Notes under the pieces: model-generated | Told to the model about the DNA's origin: nothing | Databases searched by the model: none | Seen by the model: the letters and a program-made list of their open reading frames with translations, nothing else | Shown here: piece after piece, positions 7,813-16,615 of the stretch | How positions within the stretch are numbered: the first letter of the stretch is position 1 | How the letters are laid out: every line of letters starts with the position of its first letter | Made by a program: the position numbers and the translations under genes | Assembly (NCBI GenBank): GCA_001899315.1 | Contig: MOYA01000004.1 | Span: forward strand, 167,592 to 231,591 | Reading direction: 5' to 3' | DNA: 64,000 nucleotides | DNA from: Candidatus Obscuribacter phosphatis | GTDB lineage: Bacteria > Cyanobacteriota > Vampirovibrionia > Obscuribacterales > Obscuribacteraceae

Positions 7813-9870
7813 ATGAATAAACAAACCGAGTCGATGAGCTGGACCGAAGCCAATGTGGTCAATCCTCTCTCAAACGTCGCCAGTGATGCCTATAATGCGC
7901 TTTTTGTGAACACATTTGGTAGTGTCGCCAACAAAGCTTCCCAGGCAATTGCCGATAAAGATGTGGTGAAGCGTGCCGAGCATGCTGCTGTAGGAAAGAG
8001 TGAAGGCTTCAGCAAAGAAACCGTCACCCAAGCGGCTGTATCGGGCGTGGGCTTAGCCCTCGTTTATGTGGCATCTGGTCGTGCTGCTTCTGGGCTTATT
8101 CGTTCGGCAATGAGTATCACCGGTGCCGAGGCTAAGGTTGCCGCTGTAGCCGGAGCCGAGAACGCTGCTAAGTTTTCGCGCACTGTTATGAGCGACAAAA
8201 CCGGTCAGATTAGCGGTGCTGTCGCTTATGACGGCTTGCGAGATGTGCGAAGTGGTGAAACCCGTATGGGTAACATGGCTGGTTCACTCACCGCATTTGG
8301 TATCTATGAAAAGTTCAATCCCAAATTGGCTAATCTCAATTTTGGTGCCAAACTAGCTGGTTATGGCGTCTTGGGTGCTGGTGGCTCGGCTTCGGCTAAG
8401 CTAGTGTCTGACGGTGTCAGTGGGCATCTCTCTAGTGCGCAAGACATCGGCAACAGCATGCTGACCGGTGCTGCTCTCAATATGGCTTTGCCTGGTTTTC
8501 AAAGAGCGGCTGGTTTAGGGCTAAGTAAGTTGAACGACCGCATCGGCAGGGGTAATCCGGTTGAGCGCGATTTGCAGTTAAACGGTCTTGCCGGTAAGTC
8601 TGAAACTCTCGATGACCTGGCCGGTAAGGTGGCTTCGCTGCGGGTAAAAACCGGGCAAGAGACCACCAGTTTGCGCGGCAAAGAAGTGCATCTGCAAGGC
8701 AGCGGCAATGCTGCCGATCGTGCCCATGAGTTTGCCCATGAATGGTATTTGAAAAGCAGAAGAGGCGAGTTTGATAAAGTGGCGCAGACTTTGCGCAGCG
8801 GCGACGAAGTCAAAGCTTTTATGGAATATCGTCAGTTGAGACTGGGCGGTGAGACCTATGCACATCGTATGGAAGCACAGGTTGCTAAAGAAGTCGGCGA
8901 CCCGAGAAAAGTCGAACTGAGCATGGAGCGTATTGCCGGCACTAAGACACCGGCCGGTGTCACATATGACGAGCAGTGGCGCCGCGACTTTGAGAGATTT
9001 AAGTCTACCGACGGCAAAGTGATTACAGAAGTTGATTTTCACACCGTGCCTAGCATTGCCGGGGTTGAGAGTATGCGTGAGCTAGCCTTGCGTGATCCTA
9101 AGGCTATGAAACAGGTGATGCGTGAAGAGTATTATCCTGGTCTCAAGAAAGCTTTTCCTGATAAGTCTGAGTATGAAAAGCTGAGCACATATTATGGCTA
9201 TCTGACCGACCGCAACGGCACCTGGGATGCTGTTGCCTTGAGAGGCAGCGACGGCAAAGTGATCGGCGGCATTCAGTCGCAGGTGATTCCAGTCGATGGC
9301 AAAGTAATCAAAAACGCCGTCTGGGGCGAGCATATTTGGCTGGCACCGGAAGCTCGCAGTTTCCCCAATTTTCGTGGATTGATGACTGTTGCTGCCGAGA
9401 GATTTAGAGCCACCGGTTCGCAGGTTGCCTTTATGGAGTTCAACGACCGAGCCAAGATGTCTCTGCAAGAGATGATTCAAGACGCCAAAGGTGGTTTGAG
9501 CACTGAGGCTAGAGAAGTAATTTGGGGACGTTTCGCCAATAAGGGTCTCAATATTGCCCACTTCAAAGACGGTAAGATTGCTCCTTATGCCCAGCCTGGA
9601 ATGGATGGACAGGCGCCGGTCAACTATTTGACTTTGGCTATGATATCGTTGCGCGACGGCAAAAATTTAGCCGGCACAAAATTGCCTACCGAAGATTATT
9701 TGAAGCTATTGCGCAATGCCCACGGCACCCTGGTAGACGTGCACACCGACCCGACAGTGCTTGCTTACACCAAAGAGTTGCAAGATCGCATCGCCCGCGG
9801 TGACAAGACTATGACTTTCGCTAGGCTGTCCGACACTACTGTGGGCAGAATTGTCGGCCGTCAGTTTTAA
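7813..9870 (+). CDS. Large protein with HEFAH motif and acetyltransferase-like C-terminal region
   Basis: 685 residues, family not recognised. Residues about 60-240 are rich in Gly, Ala and Ser with long hydrophobic helices and no charged clusters, resembling a membrane-inserting or packing region. Residues 305-309 read HEFAH, the HExxH signature of zinc metallopeptidases, within RAHEFAHEW, but no third ligand could be assigned. The C-terminal half (about 390-690) has an alternating strand-helix pattern (VWGEHIWLAPEARSFPNFRG, then FMEFNDRA) that resembles GNAT-type acetyltransferases; this is a guess by eye. There is no signal peptide. Its stop lies 8 bp from the stop of the convergent gene. 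The start has no clear ribosome binding site, so it is less certain. Confidence 0.75.
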   Translation: MNKQTESMSWTEANVVNPLSNVASDAYNALFVNTFGSVANKASQAIADKDVVKRAEHAAVGKSEGFSKETVTQAAVSGVGLALVYVASGRAASGLIRSAMSITGAEAKVAAVAGAENAAKFSRTVMSDKTGQISGAVAYDGLRDVRSGETRMGNMAGSLTAFGIYEKFNPKLANLNFGAKLAGYGVLGAGGSASAKLVSDGVSGHLSSAQDIGNSMLTGAALNMALPGFQRAAGLGLSKLNDRIGRGNPVERDLQLNGLAGKSETLDDLAGKVASLRVKTGQETTSLRGKEVHLQGSGNAADRAHEFAHEWYLKSRRGEFDKVAQTLRSGDEVKAFMEYRQLRLGGETYAHRMEAQVAKEVGDPRKVELSMERIAGTKTPAGVTYDEQWRRDFERFKSTDGKVITEVDFHTVPSIAGVESMRELALRDPKAMKQVMREEYYPGLKKAFPDKSEYEKLSTYYGYLTDRNGTWDAVALRGSDGKVIGGIQSQVIPVDGKVIKNAVWGEHIWLAPEARSFPNFRGLMTVAAERFRATGSQVAFMEFNDRAKMSLQEMIQDAKGGLSTEAREVIWGRFANKGLNIAHFKDGKIAPYAQPGMDGQAPVNYLTLAMISLRDGKNLAGTKLPTEDYLKLLRNAHGTLVDVHTDPTVLAYTKELQDRIARGDKTMTFARLSDTTVGRIVGRQF

Positions 9871-9878
9871 ATGCAGGC

Positions 9879-10571
9879 TTATCGTCCCTTTTGGGCATCC
9901 AGATAAGGTTTCATAACTGTGGCATAGGCATTTTCAGCTGCGGTTTTGCCGCCGCCCTCTTTGAACTTATCAAAAGAGGTGTTGCCATTTTCCCTAATGG
10001 TCACTTTATCGGTGCCGCTGTATTTCATCATTTGTCGGTCGGTACCGCCCTGCAGGGTGAGCTCGGCGTGCATGGTCGCACCTTTTTCTGTGGGATGCGG
10101 ATACTCGCGAGAGACTATGAGGGAAGGTGACCTATCGCCTTGATAAACACCCATTGATCTGTAGTCTAAGTTTATGCCGTACTTGTCGAGTTCTTTGTTG
10201 AGTCTGTGAAAAGTTTCGTCGGCAACTTTAACCTGTGAGCTCTTGTGAAAGGCTTCTGGGTTGGTTTTGTCGTTGGCGCGTGGAGCAATACGATTAAAGA
10301 AGTCGCCTAAAGCCTCTAGGTTGCCGGTTTTTACAGCTGTCTCAAGCTGGCGAACATTGCTGTTTACCTGGTCGTTCTCTTGGGGCGTCAGTTTTGGTCG
10401 CATTGCTTCCAACTTTTGAGCCTGTGTTTCACAAGGCACTTTGTTTAGATCGGCGGGAGCGCCCAAGCCGATGGCATCCCAAAATTTGTCGACCAGATTT
10501 TGTTCTGAATCTTTCTTTGCTTCAGCCTGTTCAATATGCTGTTGCGAGCCGCAGATTGGTTTGTCAGCCAT
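9879..10571 (-). CDS. Hypothetical soluble protein
   Basis: 230 residues with no signal peptide or membrane segment. The ATG has GGAG seven bases upstream. The first third is helical and charged. The last two thirds (GINLDYRSMGVYQGDRSPSL, then MHAELTLQGGTDRQMMKYSG) look like an all-beta domain. No known family or catalytic motif is recognised. It is convergent with the 685-residue gene, the two stops being 8 bp apart; whether they are functionally paired is open. Confidence 0.65.
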   Translation of the reverse strand: MADKPICGSQQHIEQAEAKKDSEQNLVDKFWDAIGLGAPADLNKVPCETQAQKLEAMRPKLTPQENDQVNSNVRQLETAVKTGNLEALGDFFNRIAPRANDKTNPEAFHKSSQVKVADETFHRLNKELDKYGINLDYRSMGVYQGDRSPSLIVSREYPHPTEKGATMHAELTLQGGTDRQMMKYSGTDKVTIRENGNTSFDKFKEGGGKTAAENAYATVMKPYLDAQKGR

Positions 10572-11010
10572 AAGAGTCTCCAGTGCCTTGCGGCATAGAT
10601 ATACAGATAGACCATTGCTATATACCCGCTTCCGCTGAGCAAGAATCTCATGACAACCGGGTGCTGCCTTTGGTTCTTTGGGTAAATTTGGCGGGTATTG
10701 CTCAAGCTGGTTGCAATCAGCTCAAAAGCTTAAATAGCAAGGGTTTTGCGCTGTTGTCAGGGGTTGGTGGTTGCATGTTGGCCGGGCTTCGCTAGATCTG
10801 TACGTGATCTCATGACTAGTTATAAAGCAAGACTAATTAGAAGCTCATTGAACACTAATAATAGAAAGCCATAGTATTCAGCCCGCATCTCAATACCGTT
10901 TTCTTTTTTTATTTCAAGCTACTCAAGCAATTTCAAGACCAGTGACCAAGCCCGTCTGGAACCTTCGTTTGGAAGGTTCTGAGGCTCAAACCATGGTTGA
11001 GGTAACCCCT
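10572..11010. other. Intergenic region upstream of the CocE-like gene
   Basis: Several short overlapping frames occur on both strands (for example 10583-10795), none with a motif or a good ribosome binding site. The 3' half is AT-rich (10800-10930) and probably holds the promoters. No terminator or repeat is recognised. Confidence 0.4.
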
Positions 11011-13044
11011 ATGACTAAGTCTGCATCGAAGCGAGCTTCGAGCGAGAAGCTCAGTCTCAAAAGTTTCTATAGATACAGAGTGGTAAAGCGCAGTCTGACG
11101 ATGCCCGATGGGTTGAAGTTGGCTGCCACATTGTGGATGCCCTGCGCCAAGCGGCGCGGCGAGACTTTCCCGGTGCTGCTCGAGTATCTTCCCTACCGCA
11201 AGGATGACACCTTTTATGTCGGTGACTATCCCTGCTTCAGTTATCTGGCACAGCTTGGTTTTATCTCGGTAAAGGTCGACATTCGGGGCACCGGTGCGTC
11301 GGAAGGCGCTTATCCGGACCGTGAATATTCCGATATCGAGATGCAAGACGGCGAAGAAGTGATTCGCCAGCTTGCTGCTCTGCCGCAGTCGAATGGCAAT
11401 GTCGGCATGTTTGGTGTTTCTTGGAGTGGCTTCAACAGCTTGCAGATGGCCATGCGCCGTCCGCCGGCTTTGAAAGCTATTCACGCGGTGCACGCTTCTG
11501 ATGACCTATTTCACGACGACGTGCATTACATCGACGGCAACCTGCATCTCGACCCCTATCACCTCTTCATCAATCACGAGCTGGGATTGCCCCGCACGCC
11601 CGGCTACGAGCTTGATGCTTCCTACTTCCGGCAGCGCTTCGACAAAGAGCCCTGGATTTTCACCTATCTGAGCAATCAGCGCGATGGAGAGTTTTGGCGG
11701 CGCAAGAGTCTGCGGGAAGACTATAGTCGCATCAACATTCCGGTCTACCTTATGGGTGGGCTGTTGGACGGCTATCGCACCGCTACCGTAAGGATGTTCC
11801 AGAAGCTCAAGGGTGATGTGCGCTGTGACATCGGTCCCTGGAATCATTCTTGCCCGGACGATGGTACACCCGGCCCGAACTGGGAATGGCTGGACCGCAT
11901 GGCTGCTTGGTTTAGGCGCTATCTGCTGCCGGGCAGTGCCGAAAGCTTGGCCTGGTCGAAAGCCAAAAAGCGCAAAGAGTTCATGGTCTTTGTGCGCGAG
12001 GGGCATGCCGCCGACAAAGATATCGAGACTGTGCCCGGCTATTTCCATGGCTTCGATTATCCGCTCAAGGGTACTCGGCGCAAGAAGTATCAGTTGACGC
12101 CGGCGCTTGGTCCTGCAGTGCAGTCGCTCTCTTACAAAGCTTTCGGCGGTACTGCTGCCGGCACTTGGTGGGGCGATACGACCGGCGATATGGCTCGCGA
12201 CGATGCCGAAAGCCTGATTTGGGAAAGCGCACCGCTCAAACGCGCCAACCAAATTGTCGGCTTTCCCGCTGTCAAGCTTAAGGTGAGCGCCAGCTCGCCG
12301 ACGGCTAAGTGGACGGTGCGGCTGGAAGATGTGGCGCCGGACGGCACTGTGGCTCTTGTCACCGGTCGGCTTTTCAATCCGGCTTTCTTGAAAGAGCGGC
12401 TCAACCCTGCCTTGCCGGCTGCCGACCAGTGGTACGAACTGAACGGCGACTTGCATTTCACCACATGGACTTTCAAGCCGGGGCACAAGATTCGCCTGGC
12501 GGTCTCAAACGCTCAGCTGATCATGTGCTGGCCAAGCCCAGACCGCATGGTGGGTCGAGTTGATTTCGGCGCTTCCCTGCTTTCACTGCCGGTGGTGCCC
12601 GCCAAAAGCCGGGAGCAAGAGGTGAAAGACTTGCCTGCGGTCAAGTCAAAGCGCGGTGCGCCTTTCAGCGAAGGTCTCTGGTATCCGCAAGGCAAGCCGG
12701 AAAGCGAAGTGAAGCAGCGGCGTCGTCCCCTCGACCAGCGCAGCAGCGAACGCAGTCATACCATCGTTTCCAGGCAGGCATTCCGCATCAAAGAGCGCAA
12801 GTTTTTCATCGAGAATTCGAACTCGTGGGCGGCTTGCAACGAAAAGCCCTGGGCAGCGCGCTATACCGGGCGAGCCACCACCAGCATGGTGAGCCAGGGG
12901 CGTCATGTGCAACATCGCACCATCATCAGGGTGGTGTCGGACAAGACCAAGCTGAATGTCTCGGTGACGCGGTATCTTTCGGTAAACGGAAGAACCCTGC
13001 GCAAGAGGCATTTCAAGCAAGTGATCAACAGGCAGTTCAATTAA
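11011..13044 (+). CDS. CocE/NonD family hydrolase (X-Pro dipeptidyl-peptidase S15-like)
   Basis: 677 residues. It has an alpha/beta hydrolase catalytic domain with the nucleophile in GVSWSG (near residue 140), an acid in GGLLDGYRTAT and a His in GPWNHSCPDDG, matching cocaine esterase and X-prolyl dipeptidyl peptidases. A C-terminal jelly-roll region (about 370-560; VRLEDVAPDGTVALVTGRL) is also typical. DIRGTGASEG is the family's oxyanion-side motif. The basic tail after 570 is longer than I would expect. The ATG at 11011 is preferred because GAGGT lies eight bases upstream; a GTG at 10942 would add 23 residues. The downstream iminopeptidase starts 35 bp later, suggesting an operon for proline-rich peptide or ester breakdown. 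No signal peptide is seen. Confidence 0.88.
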   Translation: MTKSASKRASSEKLSLKSFYRYRVVKRSLTMPDGLKLAATLWMPCAKRRGETFPVLLEYLPYRKDDTFYVGDYPCFSYLAQLGFISVKVDIRGTGASEGAYPDREYSDIEMQDGEEVIRQLAALPQSNGNVGMFGVSWSGFNSLQMAMRRPPALKAIHAVHASDDLFHDDVHYIDGNLHLDPYHLFINHELGLPRTPGYELDASYFRQRFDKEPWIFTYLSNQRDGEFWRRKSLREDYSRINIPVYLMGGLLDGYRTATVRMFQKLKGDVRCDIGPWNHSCPDDGTPGPNWEWLDRMAAWFRRYLLPGSAESLAWSKAKKRKEFMVFVREGHAADKDIETVPGYFHGFDYPLKGTRRKKYQLTPALGPAVQSLSYKAFGGTAAGTWWGDTTGDMARDDAESLIWESAPLKRANQIVGFPAVKLKVSASSPTAKWTVRLEDVAPDGTVALVTGRLFNPAFLKERLNPALPAADQWYELNGDLHFTTWTFKPGHKIRLAVSNAQLIMCWPSPDRMVGRVDFGASLLSLPVVPAKSREQEVKDLPAVKSKRGAPFSEGLWYPQGKPESEVKQRRRPLDQRSSERSHTIVSRQAFRIKERKFFIENSNSWAACNEKPWAARYTGRATTSMVSQGRHVQHRTIIRVVSDKTKLNVSVTRYLSVNGRTLRKRHFKQVINRQFN

Positions 13045-13079
13045 CTGCTAGACTTTCAGCAAAGAAAGCAGGAAACAAC

Positions 13080-14069
13080 ATGGTCAAGAAAATCAGAAAA
13101 ACAAAGCCTGTGACCCGGCAGGAAGGCGAACTCTACCCCGAGATCGAGCCCTTCTGCACCGGCTATCTGGATGTGGAAGGCGGTCACTCTATCTATTTCG
13201 AAGAGTCGGGCAACCCCAAAGGCAAGCCGGTGGTCTTTCTGCACGGCGGGCCGGGCGGCGGCACCGCGCCTTCCTATCGCCGTTTCTTCAATCCAGACCT
13301 TTATCGCATCATCCTCTTCGACCAGCGTGGTTGCGGCAAAAGCAAGCCTTTTGCTTCGCTCGAGAACAACACCACCTGGGATCTCGTCTCTGATATCGAG
13401 GCTCTGCGTGAGCATTTCGGCATCGAAAAATGGATGGTCTTCGGTGGATCTTGGGGCAGCACTCTCGCTCTCACCTATGCCGAGGCGCATCCTGAGCGGG
13501 TGACCGAACTGGTTCTGCGCGGCATCTTTATGGGGCGCAAGAAAGAGCTTGCTTGGTTCTATCAGGAAGGGGCAAGCTATGTCTTTCCCGAGTTCTGGCA
13601 GGACTATCTCAAGCCCATTCCAGTGCGCGAGCGGGGCAATCTGATCAAGGCTTATTACAAGCGTCTGACGAGCAAGAACGAGAAGGTGCGTCTGGAAGCC
13701 GCCAGAGCCTGGAGCATCTGGGAAGGTGCTACTTCCAAGCTCTTCGTCGACCACGATTTGATCGCTCGCAACGGCGGTGATGACTTCGCCACGGCTTTCG
13801 CCCGCATCGAATGTCATTATTTCGTCAACAACTGCTTCTTCGAGAGTGACTCGCAGTTGCTCGATGGGGTCGACTTTATCCGTCATATTCCCACCACCAT
13901 CGTGCAGGGTCGCTATGACATGGTCTGCCCGGCCACATCGGCTTTCGAATTGGCTCAGGCTTTCCCCGAAGTCGAGTTCATCGTGGTGCCCGATGCTGGT
14001 CATTCGATGAATGAACCGGGCATTCGTCGCGCTTTGCTCAATGCCTGCGACAAGTACGCCGGGCTTTGA
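13080..14069 (+). CDS. pip: Proline iminopeptidase
   Basis: 329 residues, the usual length for S33 prolyl aminopeptidases, which release N-terminal proline from peptides in the cytoplasm. All key motifs are present: the oxyanion-hole motif HGGPGGG, DQRGCGKSKP, the nucleophile in GGSWGSTLALTYA, the acid in GRYDMVCP and the His in AGHSMNEPG. The ATG at 13080 has AGGAAACAAC directly upstream; the frame extends upstream into the preceding gene without use. It follows the CocE/S15-like gene by 35 bp and is followed by a strong terminator, so the two form a likely peptide-scavenging operon. Confidence 0.95.
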   Translation: MVKKIRKTKPVTRQEGELYPEIEPFCTGYLDVEGGHSIYFEESGNPKGKPVVFLHGGPGGGTAPSYRRFFNPDLYRIILFDQRGCGKSKPFASLENNTTWDLVSDIEALREHFGIEKWMVFGGSWGSTLALTYAEAHPERVTELVLRGIFMGRKKELAWFYQEGASYVFPEFWQDYLKPIPVRERGNLIKAYYKRLTSKNEKVRLEAARAWSIWEGATSKLFVDHDLIARNGGDDFATAFARIECHYFVNNCFFESDSQLLDGVDFIRHIPTTIVQGRYDMVCPATSAFELAQAFPEVEFIVVPDAGHSMNEPGIRRALLNACDKYAGL

Positions 14070-14093
14070 AAAAGTCCTAGACCTTAGTTGAAA

Positions 14094-14146
14094 GAGCGGC
14101 AGAAACAGTGGATCTTCCATTTGTTTCTGCCGTCTCTTTTTTTTTT
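14094..14146 (+). terminator. Intrinsic terminator after pip
   Basis: A long imperfect hairpin (GAGCGGCAGAAACAG pairing with the complementary CTGTTTCTGCCGTCTC-type arm) is followed by ten T residues. Confidence 0.85.
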
Positions 14147-14210
14147 GCTTTACTATTTATGGTAAAGAATAAACACTTTCGATTTGTCCTTTAGACTTTA
14201 TCGCTTTGAT

Positions 14211-14756
14211 TTAAGGGGCTTTGCCGTTTTCGATTTGAAAAGCCATGCGTTCTTTGACATCGTTTAGATGTTCGGTTAGCGGCAAAAGGTCTTTCTTGCC
14301 GCCTGTGAACGGTTCGCATTGAATGAGATGAAAACGCACCATGTCATCCCAGGCATCAAGGTTCTCAAGTGAGCGGTGGCGACCAAGCCAGCGAAACTTG
14401 TAGGCAATACCGACTGAATCGGCGCTCATATCGTCAATCAAGACAAAGCCGTCTGGTCGCTTTAGCTCTTGCCAATTGTCGGGTCCGTAGATGCCTTCGA
14501 CGTATTGCAAGAGATTGAGCTTCTTGAGAACTTTAGACTGAAAGCGAGAGTGCCCGAGAGTGAGAATGGAAATATCGAATTTGTGCTCTTTCAAGGCTTG
14601 TAAGAAGGCTTCGGCGCTAGGTCTTGCCTCTGTCATCACAACTTTGCCCGGTAGGAAAAACTTGGGTCGCCGGTCGAAAAGAGCCGGGCTGAGCAAAAAA
14701 GCCAGGTCGGTATTGACGAGGGTGCGATCACAGTCGACAAAGACTCGAAAGTGCAT
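14211..14756 (-). CDS. HAD-like hydrolase
   Basis: 181 residues. Motif I is VDCDRTLVNTD (DxD near the N-terminus, the phosphoryl-accepting Asp), motif II is probably ILTLGHSRFQ and the acidic motif IV is VLIDDMSADSVG. Together they give a small Rossmann-fold HAD enzyme without a large cap. Such proteins dephosphorylate small metabolites; the substrate is unknown. The ATG has AGAGG about 11 bases upstream. It is convergent with the pip terminator and likely monocistronic. Confidence 0.75.
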   Translation of the reverse strand: MHFRVFVDCDRTLVNTDLAFLLSPALFDRRPKFFLPGKVVMTEARPSAEAFLQALKEHKFDISILTLGHSRFQSKVLKKLNLLQYVEGIYGPDNWQELKRPDGFVLIDDMSADSVGIAYKFRWLGRHRSLENLDAWDDMVRFHLIQCEPFTGGKKDLLPLTEHLNDVKERMAFQIENGKAP

Positions 14757-14999
14757 TACTACTTACAACCTCTTGCCTGGGGGGTCTTGGGGGATTTGAT
14801 TAGGTTATACCCCGGTTGGGGGTCATATGGTTGCGCTAGAACCAATTGCTTTCAAGAGCCTAATCATCTCTCAGGTCGGTTGAAGAGACGTACTTTACTG
14901 CAATAGGTTTCAGAGGATCTCTTATTTATTTCATTTTCTTTCAGGCAAATAAAAAAAACCAGAAACGCCGTTCATTTCCTGCAGCTGCCCTTTCCACAA

Positions 15000-15015
15000 C
15001 AACTCATAGGAGTTG
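15000..15015 (+). promoter_or_regulatory. Hairpin overlapping a ribosome binding site
   Basis: CAACTC-ATAG-GAGTTG forms a perfect 6-bp stem with a 4-base loop. The AGGAG ribosome binding site (15008-15012) lies in the loop and 3' arm, six bases before the end of the spacer to the ATG at 15022. It could lower translation unless opened. Confidence 0.45.
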
Positions 15016-15021
15016 AAAATC

Positions 15022-15453
15022 ATGTCCCAGCCCGATTCCAATAATCTGACCGACAATACCGCATCTTGCACCGCCGCCGGTGCCAACTCGACTGCCGCTT
15101 CGGCGGTCGCGGCTCAGAGCGTCGAAGCCCCCAAGTGCAGCATCTGTTCCAGTCGTGCCGTTCTTGCCGACGCCCTGGCCGAGCTTGGCAAGGCTGTCGC
15201 CGAGGCTCATCACCTGGCTCGCCACTGGCGTACCGCCCATGAAAAGCGTGAAGCTTCCAACTTTGATGCCGAGGATCGCACTGCCGAAAGCCTGGCTCAG
15301 TTTGATGCCGACACCGCCGAGGAAGCCCGCTGGTTTGCCCTCTACGAAGCCGCACTGGTGCGTCTGACCGAGGCCAATCAGGCTGCTGCCGCTGCTCGCG
15401 AAGACTATCACGCCAACCTCAAGGCCTACACCGACACCCGCGTTGCCTCCTAA
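15022..15453 (+). CDS. Hypothetical Ala-rich protein with CxxC motif
   Basis: 143 residues, cytoplasmic by appearance. A low-complexity Ala/Ser/Thr N-terminus is followed by a CSIC pair (about residues 40-43) and a long Ala/Glu-rich helix up to the C-terminus, probably a coiled coil. The ATG at 15022 fits AGGAG at nine bases; a TTG three codons earlier is unlikely. Codon use is strongly biased to GCC, CTG and GTC, as in the prohibitin-like genes downstream, which suggests high expression. A small hairpin (15472-15487) separates it from the next gene. Function unknown. Confidence 0.7.
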   Translation: MSQPDSNNLTDNTASCTAAGANSTAASAVAAQSVEAPKCSICSSRAVLADALAELGKAVAEAHHLARHWRTAHEKREASNFDAEDRTAESLAQFDADTAEEARWFALYEAALVRLTEANQAAAAAREDYHANLKAYTDTRVAS

Positions 15454-15523
15454 ACAGCGGAGGCGCTTCTGCAGGGCTTTCGCCCTGTAAGTCTTTCACT
15501 ATCTAGTCAGTTAGGAGTTATCT

Positions 15524-16183
15524 ATGACTGCAAGCCCGCTCATTGTGGGGCTGTCTGCCTGGTTTGCCCTCGGCGCAGCCTTCTATTTCTTTCGCCTCTT
15601 CTCGCCTGCCTATTTGCGGCGAGTGAACGGCTATTTTGACGTGGAAAACGAGTTTTGGCATGGCGCCTGCTTGCTTGGTATGGTGGCCTGCCTGACGCCC
15701 TGGCTTTTGCCTCTGCCGGTACTTTTCTGGCAGGTTCTCTTTGCCGTGGGCGCCCTTTGGTACATGGTGCGAGCCTATACCTGGGGCAAGACTCGTCCGT
15801 TCAACAAGCGCTGGTATGACCTGGCTCATGCTGCCATGCTGGGCGGTATGTGGTGGATGTTCGCCATGCCCGTCGAGCATCTGCTCTTGACTGTCGTTTG
15901 GGCTGCCTACTGGACCTGGTTTGGCGGCTATTACGTCTACCGGGTCTATAACGACTTCAAGAAGCCTCATTGGCTTGGCTTTGGTCAAGACATTGCCCAT
16001 CTGACCATGGCGGTGGTAATGGTCTTGATGACCATCTGGCCGCAGACCTTTATGCCTTATCACGATCATGGTAATCACCAGCATCTGCCTGGTGATATCT
16101 GTGGTCCTGGTGCGGTAGAGCCAGATGCCAAGCCGGGGCAGCAAGATCAAAATCAAGATCAGCACCAGCATCACCATCACTGA
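15524..16183 (+). CDS. Multipass membrane protein with His-rich tail (DUF5134-like)
   Basis: 219 residues with six to seven hydrophobic segments. Conserved-looking His residues sit inside or next to helices (FWHGACLLGMVA, DLAHAAMLGGMWWM, DIAHLTMAVVMVLM), a pattern I associate with DUF5134 membrane proteins. The C-terminus is hydrophilic, rich in Gln and Asp, and ends in HQHHHH after DQNQDQHQ, which could bind transition metals. TAGGAG lies eight bases before the ATG. A strong terminator follows. The family assignment and the metal idea are tentative. Confidence 0.7.
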   Translation: MTASPLIVGLSAWFALGAAFYFFRLFSPAYLRRVNGYFDVENEFWHGACLLGMVACLTPWLLPLPVLFWQVLFAVGALWYMVRAYTWGKTRPFNKRWYDLAHAAMLGGMWWMFAMPVEHLLLTVVWAAYWTWFGGYYVYRVYNDFKKPHWLGFGQDIAHLTMAVVMVLMTIWPQTFMPYHDHGNHQHLPGDICGPGAVEPDAKPGQQDQNQDQHQHHHH

Positions 16184-16220
16184 TTGGTCAGTCGAAGGTA
16201 GCTGATTGAGAGGTCAAAAT

Positions 16221-16256
16221 TCCGGAAGGGTCGCAAGGCTCTTCCGGATTTTTTTT
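16221..16256 (+). terminator. Intrinsic terminator
   Basis: TCCGGAAG and CTTCCGGA form a perfect stem around a 14-base loop, followed by eight T residues. Confidence 0.88.
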
Positions 16257-16615
16257 GGACTTCAAGTGCTTGCGCTAGCTTAGCTAGGCGGCTTGTGCCA
16301 CCTAGATTTCACTATTACCAAAAGGAAATTTTTTTGCTAAAAGATGTCAGGCGCTGGCGTTTCTTTGCTAGTCGGGTGGGTGTCTGGTTGCAAAGTGAAA
16401 CTCGCAAATGTATCTCGCTCTTAAGGTCTGAAGCGCCTTTGTACTCATAAGAGCTAGAAAAAAATGTCTTTCTTTGTCCCTTTTCTTTCTGAAGCCAAAA
16501 CCCCGTCAAAGACTAAATCAACGACAAATTCAGCATATTCCGCACGACTTGGCTTCAGAGGGCAGGCAAGAAAGTAGATCAACCTGGGTTAAACCCAATT
16601 CGAAAGGATGGAACC
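16257..16615. other. Leader region of the prohibitin-like pair, with inverted repeats
   Basis: No gene is seen in 359 bases. Three structures stand out: an imperfect hairpin near 16284-16305 (CTAGGCGGC with GCCACCTAG), a perfect 10-bp inverted repeat CTGAAGCCAA (16489-16498) with TTGGCTTCAG (16549-16558), and a dyad TGGGTTAAACCCA (16584-16596) just before the ribosome binding site of the downstream gene. Confidence 0.5.

Noticed and set aside
15013..15021. TTG start for the Ala-rich small protein
   Set aside because: It would place the ribosome binding site directly against the start codon; the ATG at 15022 has correct spacing.
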